NCBI GenBank assembly: GCA_010015805.1
Contig: ML978123.1
Location: forward strand, 806,001 to 870,000
DNA from: Rhizodiscina lignyota
Lineage: Eukaryota > Ascomycota > Dothideomycetes > Aulographales > Rhizodiscinaceae
Length of the DNA: 64,000 bases
Direction of reading: 5' to 3'
Position 1 is the stretch's first letter, and every line of letters starts with the position of its first letter. Made by a program: the position numbers and the translations under genes. Below the pieces are notes generated by a model that saw nothing but the letters and a program-made list of their open reading frames with translations, was not told where the DNA came from and searched no databases. Shown piece by piece: positions 10,041-20,606 of the stretch.

Positions 10041-10793
10041 ATGACTTCCAGCTCGAAAGCCGACGAATGCCCGCCAAGCTATGAGGAGAGCGAGGAGGAC
10101 ACCTTTACCTCCACTGCACACATGCTATCAGGCCCAGGCATCGTGAGCGAAGTCGAATACAGTCGCCAGGAAGTCGTGCGCTCGGCCATAGAAAATCACA
10201 TCCTGCCGGTGCTGAGAAGACAAGCGAACTACGGGCTCGCTAAGAGCACGACTGTCTTGGAGGCTTATGAGCCTTCGAGCGTGGAATTTGGCTCGCAGAA
10301 GTCCAATGATGGTAGGCTGGCCTTGAGAGAATTTACGCAAGCAGAGAACTTAGTGTTATCAGATTCATCGAACCAGCAGAAAGGCCCGATCGTAAGCCAT
10401 GAGGGAGAGAACCTCACCATGATTCAACTGCAAGGGCAGGAGAACTCTGCAGAATTCTGGAGCCAGCCTTCTGCCATCAAGGAGTTGCAACGGCAACTGC
10501 ATGATATCCTCTGTGCTTCGACTGTATTTGAGGGAGTAGAGTTCCAAGCCCCAAAGGAGGCGGACTCTGCAGCAGAACCATCGAAAGGGACCAAAGGCTG
10601 GGGCAAGAAGCTGATGAAAGAGTTTGCCAAGCCGAGAGATGAGATTGCGTTGGCTCATCCACCGAAGAATAGTCAGGGCGTCCAGTTATCAGTTGAGCGC
10701 GAAGATGTTGTCTGGAGGACCCAGAATGACTTTGGCCTCTATGAGAATGTGACGAAGCCAGGGATCATCGTGCGAGTAGAGGTGCTTTGTTGA
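10041..10793 (+). CDS. Unknown fungal protein with N-terminal PPxY motif
   Basis: A single exon encodes 250 aa. I do not recognise the family. Residues 11-14 are PPSY in an acidic context (ECPPSYEESEED), the kind of motif bound by WW domains of Rsp5/Nedd4 ubiquitin ligases. A predicted helix follows (about residues 40-65, RQEVVRSAIENHILPVLRRQ), then a Ser/Glu/Gln-rich middle, a basic patch (GTKGWGKKLMKEFAKPRDE) near residue 185 and a short conserved-looking C-terminal block ending VRVEVLC. There is no signal peptide or membrane segment. The first ATG of the frame is used; codon use looks typical. It runs convergent to the MYST gene with only 108 bp between the stops. Function is unknown; an adaptor for a ubiquitin ligase is possible. 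Confidence 0.65.
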   Translation: MTSSSKADECPPSYEESEEDTFTSTAHMLSGPGIVSEVEYSRQEVVRSAIENHILPVLRRQANYGLAKSTTVLEAYEPSSVEFGSQKSNDGRLALREFTQAENLVLSDSSNQQKGPIVSHEGENLTMIQLQGQENSAEFWSQPSAIKELQRQLHDILCASTVFEGVEFQAPKEADSAAEPSKGTKGWGKKLMKEFAKPRDEIALAHPPKNSQGVQLSVEREDVVWRTQNDFGLYENVTKPGIIVRVEVLC

Positions 10794-10901
10794 TGTCATG
10801 CTGTCTATAGGCGTTTCCTCTTTCAAATATAGAATAGCGAGGCGTAAATGCGATCATGGTGGCATGTCCTTGGATGGCGTAGTCAGTTAAATGGGATATG
10901 T

Positions 10902-11905
10902 TCAATCCTCTTCTTCTTCTTCCTCAACCTCAATCTCGTCCAAACTGAACGCATCCAAATCCACGGGCGGCTTCAGGCTGACACCGTTCGCCTCCATCCA
11001 TCGTTTCACCAGCACCTTGTTCACAACAGCCTCAGCGCTGCCCCTCTTCTTCCGCTCGAGCACGCCCATGTCCTTCAGTGTGGCAATAACGTCCTCCGGC
11101 ACGATATACGTTTCATCGCTGATATCCTTGACCGTCACTGGCTTCTTGCAGGGCCTGCTGACCAAATATCTCGCAATCGTGGCAGACCAGAATCGCTCAT
11201 ATCCCTTCCGTCCCGGCTCGCTGAGAGGTTTCTCAGGTCCGCCGAGCCTGCCTTCTCGCTTCGACAAGACGTAGGAAGCACCCATGAGTACTTGGCCGAA
11301 GCCTTTGCGCTGCCATGGTGGGAAAACGAGAATACAGGCCAGGTTGTTGTTATCCCAAGAGAGCTTCTCTTTGCTGAAGAAGCCGACGACTTGCGTGGTA
11401 GGCGGAGAACTAGTAGGATCGGTGTAAACGAGGAGATAGTAGAGGAAGGTGGTGACGTCGTAGAAGACGGATTTGGTGTCGAGGAAGAGTTTCGCGAGGA
11501 GCGACAGATTTTGAGTATAGAGCTGTAAGGCCTCCATGAGCAACTTCCCATAGAACAGAAAGGTCATCAAACCTTATAGTCCTCCCCATCAACCTCGTGT
11601 ATCCTCACCGGCCCATCTTCATAGATGCTCGTCCCCGGCGGCCCATCCTTATTAAGCGCGCAGACATCGCGGTGCGCGATAAACGGCAGCAGGTCCTTGC
11701 TGTACTTGAAGCAGTACTCGCACACGAACAGCTTCTCCGTCTTGCGGCCGATCAGGTCCTCGGGGTAGAACGATGGGTACCACGGCTTGATCCACAGATT
11801 GCCGAGCACGACGTCTTGCACGTTGAGCTGCGGCGACGGCCTGGGCTTCGCGGGGGTGCCGTTGATTGTTGGCGGGAGGGTTTGCAATGGCGAGGTAGGC
11901 GCCAT
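10902..11905 (-). CDS. SAS2: MYST-family histone acetyltransferase, Sas2-like
   Basis: Two exons, 11573-11905 and 10902-11522, give 317 aa. A C2HC zinc finger (Cys62, Cys65, His78, Cys82; CEYCFKYSKD...) opens the MYST domain. It continues with YTQNLSLLAKLFLD, the acetyl-CoA loop QRKGFGQVL, LSKREGRLGGPEKPLSE and a winged-helix end. The catalytic-type Cys174 (LACILVFPP) and Glu208 (GPEKPL) are present. The lack of a chromodomain or PHD finger and the short length fit Sas2 better than Esa1 or Sas3. Sas2 acetylates H4 Lys16 and bounds silent chromatin in yeast. The C-terminus is a Glu run. The 50-nt intron has an off-consensus donor GTTTGA, forced by the conserved junction DYK|LYTQN. Paralogue assignment is less certain than the family. 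Confidence 0.85.
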
Positions 11906-12766
11906 TGCTGAGGTAGTGCGTTATGGCGGGCTTTGCATTGCACAATTGACGTCGAACTGCCGAAGGCTGAGGTGTGCGGAGGCGCGAAGTCGCGACGTGA
12001 GGTTGGCGACGTGAGTGGTAAGCTACTGCAGATCCGCGTAAACTTTCCAACCAAACTTTCCATCCACAGTAAGCGGAATGAACCTTAAAAACAGGAGACC
12101 GGAAACATCCATCTGAGCTTATGAATCATTGTGAATCATTAGGGAATTTCTATCATAAACCCTAATTTTTTATGCTTAAGTCCGAGAAGGAGAGGAGGTA
12201 GTCCCAGATCGATCTGGGCATTCAGGGGCACATATCAGTACGCAAGTTGTTTTTCATCTTCAGATTTCATGAACGTAACTACTTGTGTACATCAACACCT
12301 GGTTGTTCTTTCCTCCCAGGCTGTAATCATAATCGTATTCCCGCCGGATTTACCTGCGGCTCAATGCTCCCGAAGGGGTGGTAGAGTCGCGGAACCGTTC
12401 TATGCCACCAACTGAATCGGTCCCAATAACTGCTGCAACCAGATCACTCGCATTAGATGCTCGCTCCACCGACGATGAGGCTTGCTAACTAATGCAGAGT
12501 GAGACCCTGGAGTACCATAGAATGAGAACATGAATAGAACTTTTCCCCTATCGGCAATTGCTCTCATGACGCAGGATGCCACCAAAAAAGGTCCAAACGC
12601 CTCGCTCTGATGTATGCTAATGGAACATGAAACTACACCGGCAAAAGCCTCTTGTGATGACACGAACAAGAGTTTCGAAGACCAGATATAGAGGAACCAA
12701 TGAAGAAGGGTGATCGAAAGTGTAAAGTCTCAGCTCTTGCAGCTTGGAAAGGAACCAAACGTATCA
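11906..12766. other. Intergenic, 5' of MYST gene and 3' of unknown gene
   Basis: 861 bp holding the promoter of the MYST gene and the 3' UTR of the next minus-strand gene. One 89-codon frame on the minus strand (12400-12669) has no recognisable features. Nothing else is visible. Confidence 0.5.
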
Positions 12767-14326
12767 TCATCTTCTAATGCCGTAACCCAGGCGCACCCTC
12801 TCATTTCCAACCTCCTCTTCGTATGCAAGCCTCTCGCGCCTCATGGCGTCCTTGTCGTACGGCGCGTTCTTCCTTCCGAACCTACTGCTCACAGTTGCGG
12901 TGCTGGCGTTGCTGTGCTTTAGCTCACTTAGTGCACCGAAACTCTTCATCTTCTTGAGCCCCTTGGCTTTGGGTTCCTTCTCCGTCTTGCCAGGAGTCTT
13001 GAAGATCTCCTCGACTTCGGGCTTGCCTTTGCGTAGACGAATTAGGTCGCGCGCAATGCGCTCGAGCGCGGAGCCAACCTTGCGCGGCGTCATTGGGCTC
13101 TTGGGTGCTTCGAAGACTGATGTTGATGCTATGGAAGGCCTGCGAGAGGTGGTGTGTGCACTGCTTGAGCGCGATGATGGTCGGATAGAGGAGTTGAAGC
13201 TAACGCCAGAGTCCGTCTTGCGTGGAGTTTTGTGCGCATCTTGCTTCTCGTCGTTCTTTCCCGGAGCATTGTGGCCGGGAACCTGAGGTAGGGGGCCGTT
13301 CGGTGGGGTTGGCTGGAAATATGATACGTTCGTGATGTCTTTGCACTCAGCAATGGTACTGTTGCAGAGACGAAGATACTTTTCGAGGTTGCGATGGACA
13401 TCTGGCCAGCCATTGGATTCACCCTCGGCGGCGCCTTGCCTCTGCAAGGTCATGAGGACTCCGGTTCCACGAGTCTCAACAGCCTTGATGTATTTGAAGA
13501 AGCCATCACGCTGCTTGGAGAGGATAGTGGGGGTGAGCTTGGTAGTTGGATTGGATACGGTGACAGGCGGGTAGAGAGTGTTGAGCATAGCGATACAGTT
13601 GTGTTTGTTGAATGGCAGCAGAGACATTTCGTTAATGAGGACCTGTTGTTGTGTCAGACGTAGGGGTAGTTGTTTGAGAGTTAGACTACATACCCAGCGT
13701 CGAAGCGCAATAAACAATTGAGTGTACAGAGAATCCGCACGCTTGTCCTTGGTCTCGAGTTCGCGAATCCACTCGGCGGCTCCCGGGTATTGAATACTCA
13801 TTGCGTTGGCATCAGCAGCTAATGTTTCGCGATTGATGCCGAGTCGAGAGAGAGAAGAGGCAACCTCCTTACGACGACGACTCTCAAGGTCCTTCAGATA
13901 GTCCAATGCGGTGAGCGCTTGTGGGAAGTCGACCCAGTGAACCTCCTGAGTAAAGCATCGCTTGAGGAACATGGTAATGAAGGTTGGGGGGAGCGAGCAT
14001 GGCTGTTGGGGGAGCTGCGAGATTTGAGCCATTAGAGACGTCGCGAATTGCGTATTGGCATCATGCATTTCTGTGGGTGGGAATCGGGAAGTCGTTGGAG
14101 AGGTCGATGGTGTCGCTGCAGCGCTTGCGGAACGACTGTTGGAAGGGGTAGGTTGTCCTCGCCCGGCGCAATTGAGCGTGTACATGGTCCTGAGGGGTAT
14201 TTCGTACGTGCCTGGATACTGGAGGATATGCTCGAGAATCAATTGGTAAGAAGCACCGGAATTGACAGAATTTGTTGTTTCTTGAGAGCTATTCCTCGTA
14301 TGGAAAGAAGAATCCGAGCCCGTCAT
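12767..14326 (-). CDS. Conserved-looking fungal protein of unknown function
   Basis: Two exons, 13694-14326 and 12767-13642, give 502 aa. The 51-nt intron (GTATGT...CAACAG) has no in-frame stop, so retention would add 17 residues; it is called because of good splice sites and low-complexity content. The N-terminal third is helical (SYQLILEHILQYPGTYEIPL, SLMAQISQLPQQPCSLPPTF, VHWVDFPQALTALDYLKDLE). The middle continues as helices (LYTQLFIALRRW, INEMSLLPFNKHNCIAMLNT), and the C-terminal 180 residues are Ser/Thr/Lys-rich and probably disordered, ending in a charged helix (MRRERLAYEEEVGNERVRLG). No signal peptide, membrane segment or catalytic motif is seen. I cannot assign a function. The helical half followed by a basic, phosphorylatable tail could suit a scaffold protein. 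Confidence 0.75.
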   Translation of the reverse strand: MTGSDSSFHTRNSSQETTNSVNSGASYQLILEHILQYPGTYEIPLRTMYTLNCAGRGQPTPSNSRSASAAATPSTSPTTSRFPPTEMHDANTQFATSLMAQISQLPQQPCSLPPTFITMFLKRCFTQEVHWVDFPQALTALDYLKDLESRRRKEVASSLSRLGINRETLAADANAMSIQYPGAAEWIRELETKDKRADSLYTQLFIALRRWVCSLTLKQLPLRLTQQQVLINEMSLLPFNKHNCIAMLNTLYPPVTVSNPTTKLTPTILSKQRDGFFKYIKAVETRGTGVLMTLQRQGAAEGESNGWPDVHRNLEKYLRLCNSTIAECKDITNVSYFQPTPPNGPLPQVPGHNAPGKNDEKQDAHKTPRKTDSGVSFNSSIRPSSRSSSAHTTSRRPSIASTSVFEAPKSPMTPRKVGSALERIARDLIRLRKGKPEVEEIFKTPGKTEKEPKAKGLKKMKSFGALSELKHSNASTATVSSRFGRKNAPYDKDAMRRERLAYEEEVGNERVRLGYGIRR

Positions 14327-17300
14327 CGTGGGCGAGAAATTTATTCCTGCCTACGACAATGGTTTTGGTTGACAATAGCAGCGTGGTGGGGATAGCCGTT
14401 GGCGGGGTGGGTTTGTTGTTCTATTGTCGTCTGTTTGTTATTGTATCTCCTCGTGCCCGTGTCTTAGACTACCCGCGTAGCGCTACTCTACTGACCACAA
14501 CAATGTTTGTACAGATGCGGGGAAGAGCAAACACGACGGCAAATACGAGCCGTCAAAGTCGAGAAGGGATTGAAGAAGATTATTTTGAAAAGAAATGCAA
14601 GCGCTCCTGTCGTGGGTCGTAAAGATCGTATCTCTCGCGAGAATGGTCTGTCTAAAGTCGAGAATTCGTCTAGTCGTTACAGCATTGGCTGGGCTCCAAC
14701 TGGCTGGATTGCAATTGCACTGCCTAATAGCAGCGTCGAGGCCGAGTCCGTGCCTGGGGATGGTTCGATGTTCACGTTGTTTGTTAAACGGTCGTCGGGC
14801 GCAGCATCTTTACGCGATGTCGAAAGCAAACGGTGACGGGGAACGTGGTTTCCACGCGAGACTGGGCCGAAGGGAAGGAACGCGTGACGGCAGCAGGGCG
14901 CGGTGCGAGGAGGGAAGGTGCAAACGCCGCTCTCGGCCGCGGCAAACACGCTTCAAATGCTTCGGCTGCTTCGAACACGTCGACAGTGAAAGGCCAAGAT
15001 GAATTCTGTCCTCCGGTGCGTTTGGATGTTGGAATGCGTGGAAAGGGCGAGGTTACGAGGCACGGCAGTCTGATGTATGTCCTTCTGCTGCATGTGCGGC
15101 CCCTACCTCACGCTCTGCACCGAATATCTCTCCCTCTCCTGGCTTCCCTGTCCTTCGCAGCTGCTGCAGCGCCGGAAACACCATCACCTGCCGCTATCTT
15201 GGGACTGGCCGTCCCGCCATCGTCGCTTACGCTTTCGTTATCCTCGTCCTGCCCACGCCGGCCCGGATCACATCGCGGCCCAAGGGTGAGCTGAGGATCC
15301 CCCGCAAAAGTGACAAACGTGGGCCTGAGAGACGGCACTGCCCATTGGGTGAGACCCTTATCCGGAAGCCAGGCCTGCGGACGATAAAGCAGTTCATTCC
15401 GAGGGGCAATATATCGTTTCTATTCTCTACTCCGATCAGACTGCTCTCACACGTGCTCTCTCTCCAGCACATTTCAATGGCATCATGTCACGCTGTTTCC
15501 TCATCATCGCTGCGAACCAAGATGCATACAGGGGTTCAGAAAATCTTTGAGATGCCCTGTAGCATCGGCCTGTTTCGTTTTCTTCTGCAGCGCCGGCCTC
15601 CGGTGCACTCGTCCCGCTCTCGTTTGGCGCGCAGCCGCATCCATCACAATGGCGGCGCCCTGCCCCGTTCCTGAAGAGCGATCGTGCAGAATCGTCAGCT
15701 CAAGCATTCATCCGACATGAAGGCGGCTTCTATTCTCGTGACATATCACTTGCTCCGGAGAATTATGCTAGTTGTGGCACGCGTAAGGCTGTCACGGCTC
15801 GTTGAGCGAGTCCCCTCAACTCTCATGGTGGAGACTATTCTCTTGAAGGCTTGATTCCTTTTTCTTTGTGCGACTCAATGAATCGAAGGCCTTTTCTTCG
15901 GACCACTCTCCCGAGTACGCGGTCATTCCATTAGGAGTGCACCAAAGGGCACTGGGGACATGTTGCTCAAAGCCGGCTAGGCCAATTGCGATGCCGTCTG
16001 CGAGGCGTCCTGCCTCGGGGTTTTTTCGAAGCCCTGCCTTCTTATGCGCCTAGTGAGGCTGGCGTACGCCACGATTGTTCCCTCTGGACCCGACAGGATG
16101 GTTCGCTCAAGGGTGGCAGGGTATCTCCCCTCGCGGAAGCGGATGTGTATCGATAGCCTTAACAGGGCGGAAGAATTGAGCCTTCTTGGACCTCGATATG
16201 ACGTTCGAGGTTTCATTCGCTCTTAACACAATTGCCGTCAGAATTTTTCAGCGATTTTACCTCTGTTGCACCGATCGCGATGTCTCTTGTGACGTCGCTC
16301 AGCAGAAAACGTGCTTCTCACGTCCTCGACGCCATTCGCTGAATCTGCCATTTTCATCCATGCAGCAATCGCTTACCGGCACGCTGGATGAAATGGGACG
16401 GTCAGGGCCAAAAGTGGGCTTCCAGGCGTTCGACTGCAGTGTGCGCACACCGATACGATGCAAAAGCAACGCTCCCTTCTCAGACCGTTGCTATCACAAG
16501 TTTCCACTAATGGCTTGGGTTTCACCCTCCCATATATCTTTCATCACTTTCACGTGCAGAAAAGCATCTGGCTGAAGAATTTTCAGTTGGTGGTCGTCGT
16601 GTGCTCAGGTCGATTGGATAGAGCCTGAATTTTGCAGTCGGCAATCCTGCCGCTCCTTTTCTGCGAACCCCACCTCCAATCCTTCGCGCATTCTAATTCA
16701 TGACTGCAGCGACTTTGCATGTATCGAGGTTCTTCCTGCCCTAAGTGGTACGAGACAAGTGTACCTGGCAGTAGTGCGATCCCGCCTGTGCCAAAGCTCA
16801 GAAAAAGTAGGTACGTACCTTTCATTTGCACCAGCCACGGATGGCAAGTATTTCCATCCTCTCATCTCCTTCTCACCATCGCGTCCCTACAGAGAAAGTA
16901 TTAGAGCGCCATGCGTGCTGCACAGTCTTTTTAATATCATTTCTTAGACGAAGGATCTGCGAACTCTTGCCGGCGTGGGTGAGCTTCTGTCCTTTTGTCA
17001 CTGAACGATTTTAAAAGCAAAATGCCGCTGCGCAGCGCACGTTTCCATCTCAATGGGAGAGATGATAGAGAAACCGCAGCAAGACCTAATCACCTAATCA
17101 TCTAATACAAGAGTTTCACTTCATCTATCGAACTGAATGTCTGATCCGAAGTCTGGCCTAAAGTTGTGTATCGTGCGCCCTTTGACTCAAGCTCTACATT
17201 TGCGATTAGTCACAGCTGCTCTCCACCTGTGCCCCAGCTCCCAATACAAATTTCATCGTTGTCGCTTACATGCATCTGTTCGCGATATCAAAATATATTG

Positions 17301-17348
17301 CACTGACATAACCAAAAAGCACTTTCAATTTGACCCTCACCTGTCATC
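14327..17348. other. 3.0-kb region without a convincing gene
   Basis: Both strands carry only short overlapping frames (up to about 150 codons) with no domain, signal peptide or credible splice structure. The left part is the promoter of the minus-strand gene ending at 14326, the right part that of the PhzF gene. No tRNA, 5S rRNA or transposon signature was recognised by eye. Confidence 0.5.
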
Positions 17349-18293
17349 ATGTCTGGTTCCGCAACCCTCGACTTCACTACCCTTGACGTGTTCACGCACA
17401 CTAGATATGCAGGCAATCCATTGGGCGTCGTTCATGTGCCGTCCTCTGCCACGCTGAGTAAAGAGCAGCGACAGATTATTGCTGGAGAATTCAATCTCTC
17501 CGAGACAGTCTTCATCCATGAACGACAAGTTGGCCCCGACGGTCCAGAATGGCCTGTCAATATCCATACGACTGCGAGAGAATTGCCTTTTGCGGGCCAC
17601 CCAACGATTGGAGTTGCATGCCTCTTAGCATCTAGCCTAGAGCCGGATCAAAATGGCGATGACCATTCCGTCAGTGCGACGCTCATTGTGCCTGCCGGAC
17701 GCATCAAGTTCGTGTATAACGCTTTGGAGCGAGTGGCACGGTTAGGCATTCCGCACAACTATCATCAGCATGGGGCCACATTATCCGCGGCAGAACTCCA
17801 AAAGCTCACGCCGAAGATTGCGCAGCTGCCGCAGCAGTCGCCGATTGTGTCAATAGTGAAAGGCATGACATTCGCCCTCGTCGAGCTGCAATCGCTCGAC
17901 GACCTGACCTTCGTCAACATGCTCACCGCGCGGTGGCCGCAGCTGCAGCTCGACACGGAATGGGACTCTGAGCCGGTGGGTATGCTGTTCTACGTGCACC
18001 AGGGCGAAGGCGCCGACGGCGCGACCAAGCTGCGCACGCGCATGATGGAGCTGGAGAAGCCGTCGGAGGATCCGGCGACTGGAAGCGCATCGTGCTGTCT
18101 CGCGGCGTACTTGGCTCTGAAGGAGGGGAAGAAGGGCGAGAAGGTGAAGATTGAGATGACGCAGGGTGTGGAGATGGGGAGGAAGAGTGACATTGGGATC
18201 GAGATCGGGGTAGGGCAGGACGGCAAGCTGGAGAGCGTTACTCTGAGCGGTGGGGCGGTGCAGGTGATGAAAGGCACCGTTATCGTTCCGTGA
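17349..18293 (+). CDS. PhzF-family isomerase/epimerase-like protein
   Basis: A single exon encodes 314 aa, near the family's usual length. Landmarks are DFTTLDVFTHTRYAGNPLGV at the start, the NLSETVFI block with catalytic-type Glu52, FAGHPTIGVA, and EDPATGSASCCLAAYLAL near the C-terminus, all diagnostic of the two-lobed PhzF/diaminopimelate-epimerase fold. PhzF isomerises trans-2,3-dihydro-3-hydroxyanthranilate in bacterial phenazine synthesis, but fungal members (yeast YHI9-like) have no established substrate, so only the fold and probable isomerase chemistry are claimed. It stands alone, with 3 kb of gene-free DNA before it and 1.1 kb after it; no phenazine genes accompany it. No targeting signal is evident. 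Confidence 0.9.
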   Translation: MSGSATLDFTTLDVFTHTRYAGNPLGVVHVPSSATLSKEQRQIIAGEFNLSETVFIHERQVGPDGPEWPVNIHTTARELPFAGHPTIGVACLLASSLEPDQNGDDHSVSATLIVPAGRIKFVYNALERVARLGIPHNYHQHGATLSAAELQKLTPKIAQLPQQSPIVSIVKGMTFALVELQSLDDLTFVNMLTARWPQLQLDTEWDSEPVGMLFYVHQGEGADGATKLRTRMMELEKPSEDPATGSASCCLAAYLALKEGKKGEKVKIEMTQGVEMGRKSDIGIEIGVGQDGKLESVTLSGGAVQVMKGTVIVP

Positions 18294-19392
18294 GCTAGTA
18301 TGGAGGAAATGCAAATGAACAGCCTTCCGAACGTCTACGGTGCGTTCTCGTGGAGTAGTATGACTATCAAGTCGCCATGAAGCGGCGCCAATCTGTAAAG
18401 CCCGTCAATAATTCTTGGATTAATTGTGTGGCTCTGCTCTGTCGGTGCGGAGACTTGCAAGAAAGACGTCGGTCTCTTTCTATCCATTGAATCAAGAGTT
18501 CTGTAGACCCCGAGCGGTTACTGATACTCTCTGGCCCCACTGGCGAGTGCTTTGCCAACCTTCATCTTTTTCTCCGTTTAGGGAAAAAGTTGCTTTGCTG
18601 TCCTTCGTTCTCGAACATAAATGTCCCCCACACTTGATTACGGTAATCAATATATCGATTAGGCAGTATGTCGGTGAGATCGCGATCCACGTCAAGGAAG
18701 TGCTGATGGCCCCCCTTCGGTGAGATTATTCGTTCGTCTCGTTGGGGCGAAAACTCAATATCAACCTCACATCTATCCCGTCCATGGAAAAAACCCAGAT
18801 ATTAGCCACAAGGCCGGCAAGACAAACGAATGGCGTGCATTTGAAACTGGTTATATGTTTATCTGATCGATTAAGTGGCTGTCAACTGTGCATTGTGGTC
18901 GGCGGCTGCCGAAGATAACCTGCTACCATATTCGTCTCAGCACGTCGACGGCGAAGAAAATCCAAGCATCCTGTCCATCTTTGCCATCTACACACTCTCC
19001 AAGGATACTCGAAGATGGTGTACAAGCTTCGAGTCGTTATGGATGCCATTATTTGTCGTGGACATGATCGCTCTTGTGTCCGGTTGCTGAGACGGAGTGG
19101 ATGTTTTAATGGTCTCTGACGGCCGACCTTATGGCAGCCATTAACTTGAGCTTCGTGATTCTTGGACTATCTGAGGCCAAGTACAATCTTATATACTAGA
19201 TCAAGACTCCTTTCTCGGCGAGAAGTATGCCTGTTTATTCTGCTGTTGACCCTCTTTTCATTCGTTTCCTCCCTTTACGATTCAAGAGTACGCTGGGCGA
19301 CTCTTTCTGTTCCCAGTCCGCTGTGCATACGGCCATAGTCTGCTAGTCGGCATTTCCATTTCTCTAGTCTTTCAATCAGTCCGTCGTACGCG
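18294..19392. other. Intergenic, 3' of PhzF gene and promoter of secreted-protein gene
   Basis: 1.1 kb between two plus-strand genes. A TATA-like run lies at 19189-19195. A pyrimidine-rich leader (cctccctttacgattc, about 19268) precedes the next ATG. No other gene was recognised. Confidence 0.5.
19189..19195 (+). promoter_or_regulatory. TATA-like element upstream of the secreted-protein gene
   Basis: TTATATA lies about 200 bp before the start codon at 19393, a plausible spacing for a highly expressed, regulated secreted-protein gene. A match of this length can occur by chance. Confidence 0.3.
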
Positions 19393-20606
19393 ATGTACTT
19401 TAGATCTCTCTTCATAACTGTCCTTGCAGCAGGATTCCTGGGCCCAGTTGATGCGCAACGGAACGGTGGCAACATCCAAAATGGCCAGGAAAGTAATAAT
19501 GGAGGCAATAACAACCCCAATCTATGTCTCTCACCGAACGTGATTTCAACTGGGAGTCAATCCAATGGCCAAGAAGATGGTGGCGAATTAGGACAGGCTC
19601 CATCTGCGATGTAAGTAATCTGATAGTTTTGCTGCGCCCCTGACTGATAGGAATCACTCAGATCCGCGAATAATTTCATTGAATTCTGTAAAGGCGAGAC
19701 AATCACCAACGGGCTGCAGAACAAAGGCGGGTCCTGCAATCCAATTCGTGTGTGGCCTCTATCCCTCTCATAAGCACAAATCATCTGACACCTTCAGCGA
19801 TGGGAAAAATGCCCGCCTTCAGCAAGATGACCTCGACCATAATCATCAGCCCACAAGCTGGAGAGGACATGCCAGCCAACCAAGCCTTCGACATATCCGT
19901 CAGGGTTGCCAATCTGCAACCCGGCACCTTCACCAACCCGAGTAACACCTACTATTCGGCACCCCAGGACCTTAATGGCCAGGGCATTGTCATCGGTCAC
20001 ACCCACATCACAGTTCAAGACATGGGCGGTAGCATGAATCCCGCCCAGCCTCTCGATGCAGGGACTTTCGCCTTCTTCAAGGGCATCAATAACGCCGGCG
20101 ACGGACAGGGGACGTTGAGTGCCACGGTGACGGGGGGGTTGGGGCCTGGCTTTTACCGCGTGTGCACAATCACAGCGGCTGGGAACCATCAGCCGGTGCT
20201 CATGCCTGTTGCGAATCGGGGCGGCCAAGACGACTGTCAGAAGTTCACAGTGGGACAGGGACGTAATGCGGATGGTGGCGGCGCTGGAAACAATAACAAT
20301 GGAGAAGGGAGCACGGATGAGAATGAGGGAGGAGTTGTGAATGGCGGAGGAAGCAACAATAATGGCGACGATGCAAATCAAAACGAAAATGCTGGTACAA
20401 GAAGCAGCGGTAATAACAACGGTGCTCAGAATGAAGGGGGCGTTCATGGAGGCAGAGGTCATCACCGGGGTCAAGGGCAGCAGCAGAACGGGCAAAGTGA
20501 TGGAGCTGGAGACGACAGCTCAACTCTCCAGCAACAAAGCCAAAGCAAAGGGCTGCGTAAGCGGTCGAAACGACTATCGTTTCTGAAGCGAACATTCGTG
20601 GCCTGA
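19393..20606 (+). CDS. Secreted protein with globular core and Asn/Gly-rich tail
   Basis: Three exons, 19393-19610, 19662-19747 and 19798-20606, give 370 aa. Residues 1-21 form a signal peptide (MYFRSLFITVLAAGFLGPVDA|Q). The core, about residues 45-235, matches a fungal secreted family I remember only by pattern: LCLSPNVISTGS, NFIEFCKG, GSCNPI, IISPQAGEDMPANQAFDISV, SNTYYSAPQ, VIGHTHITVQDM, FFKGINNAGDGQGTLSATV, YRVCTITAAGNHQPVLMP and GGQDDCQKF. Four or more Cys suggest disulfides. The tail (about 240-350) is Asn/Gly/Glu/Gln-rich low complexity, ending in a strongly basic stretch with dibasic sites (LRKRSKRLSFLKR). Such proteins are wall- or surface-associated in other fungi; function here is unknown. 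Both junctions keep the conserved core continuous. Confidence 0.82.

Noticed and set aside
15805-15845. 15-base match (ctcatggtggagact) shared with about 61724
   Set aside because: A match of this length is expected by chance once or twice in 64 kb, and the flanks do not align.
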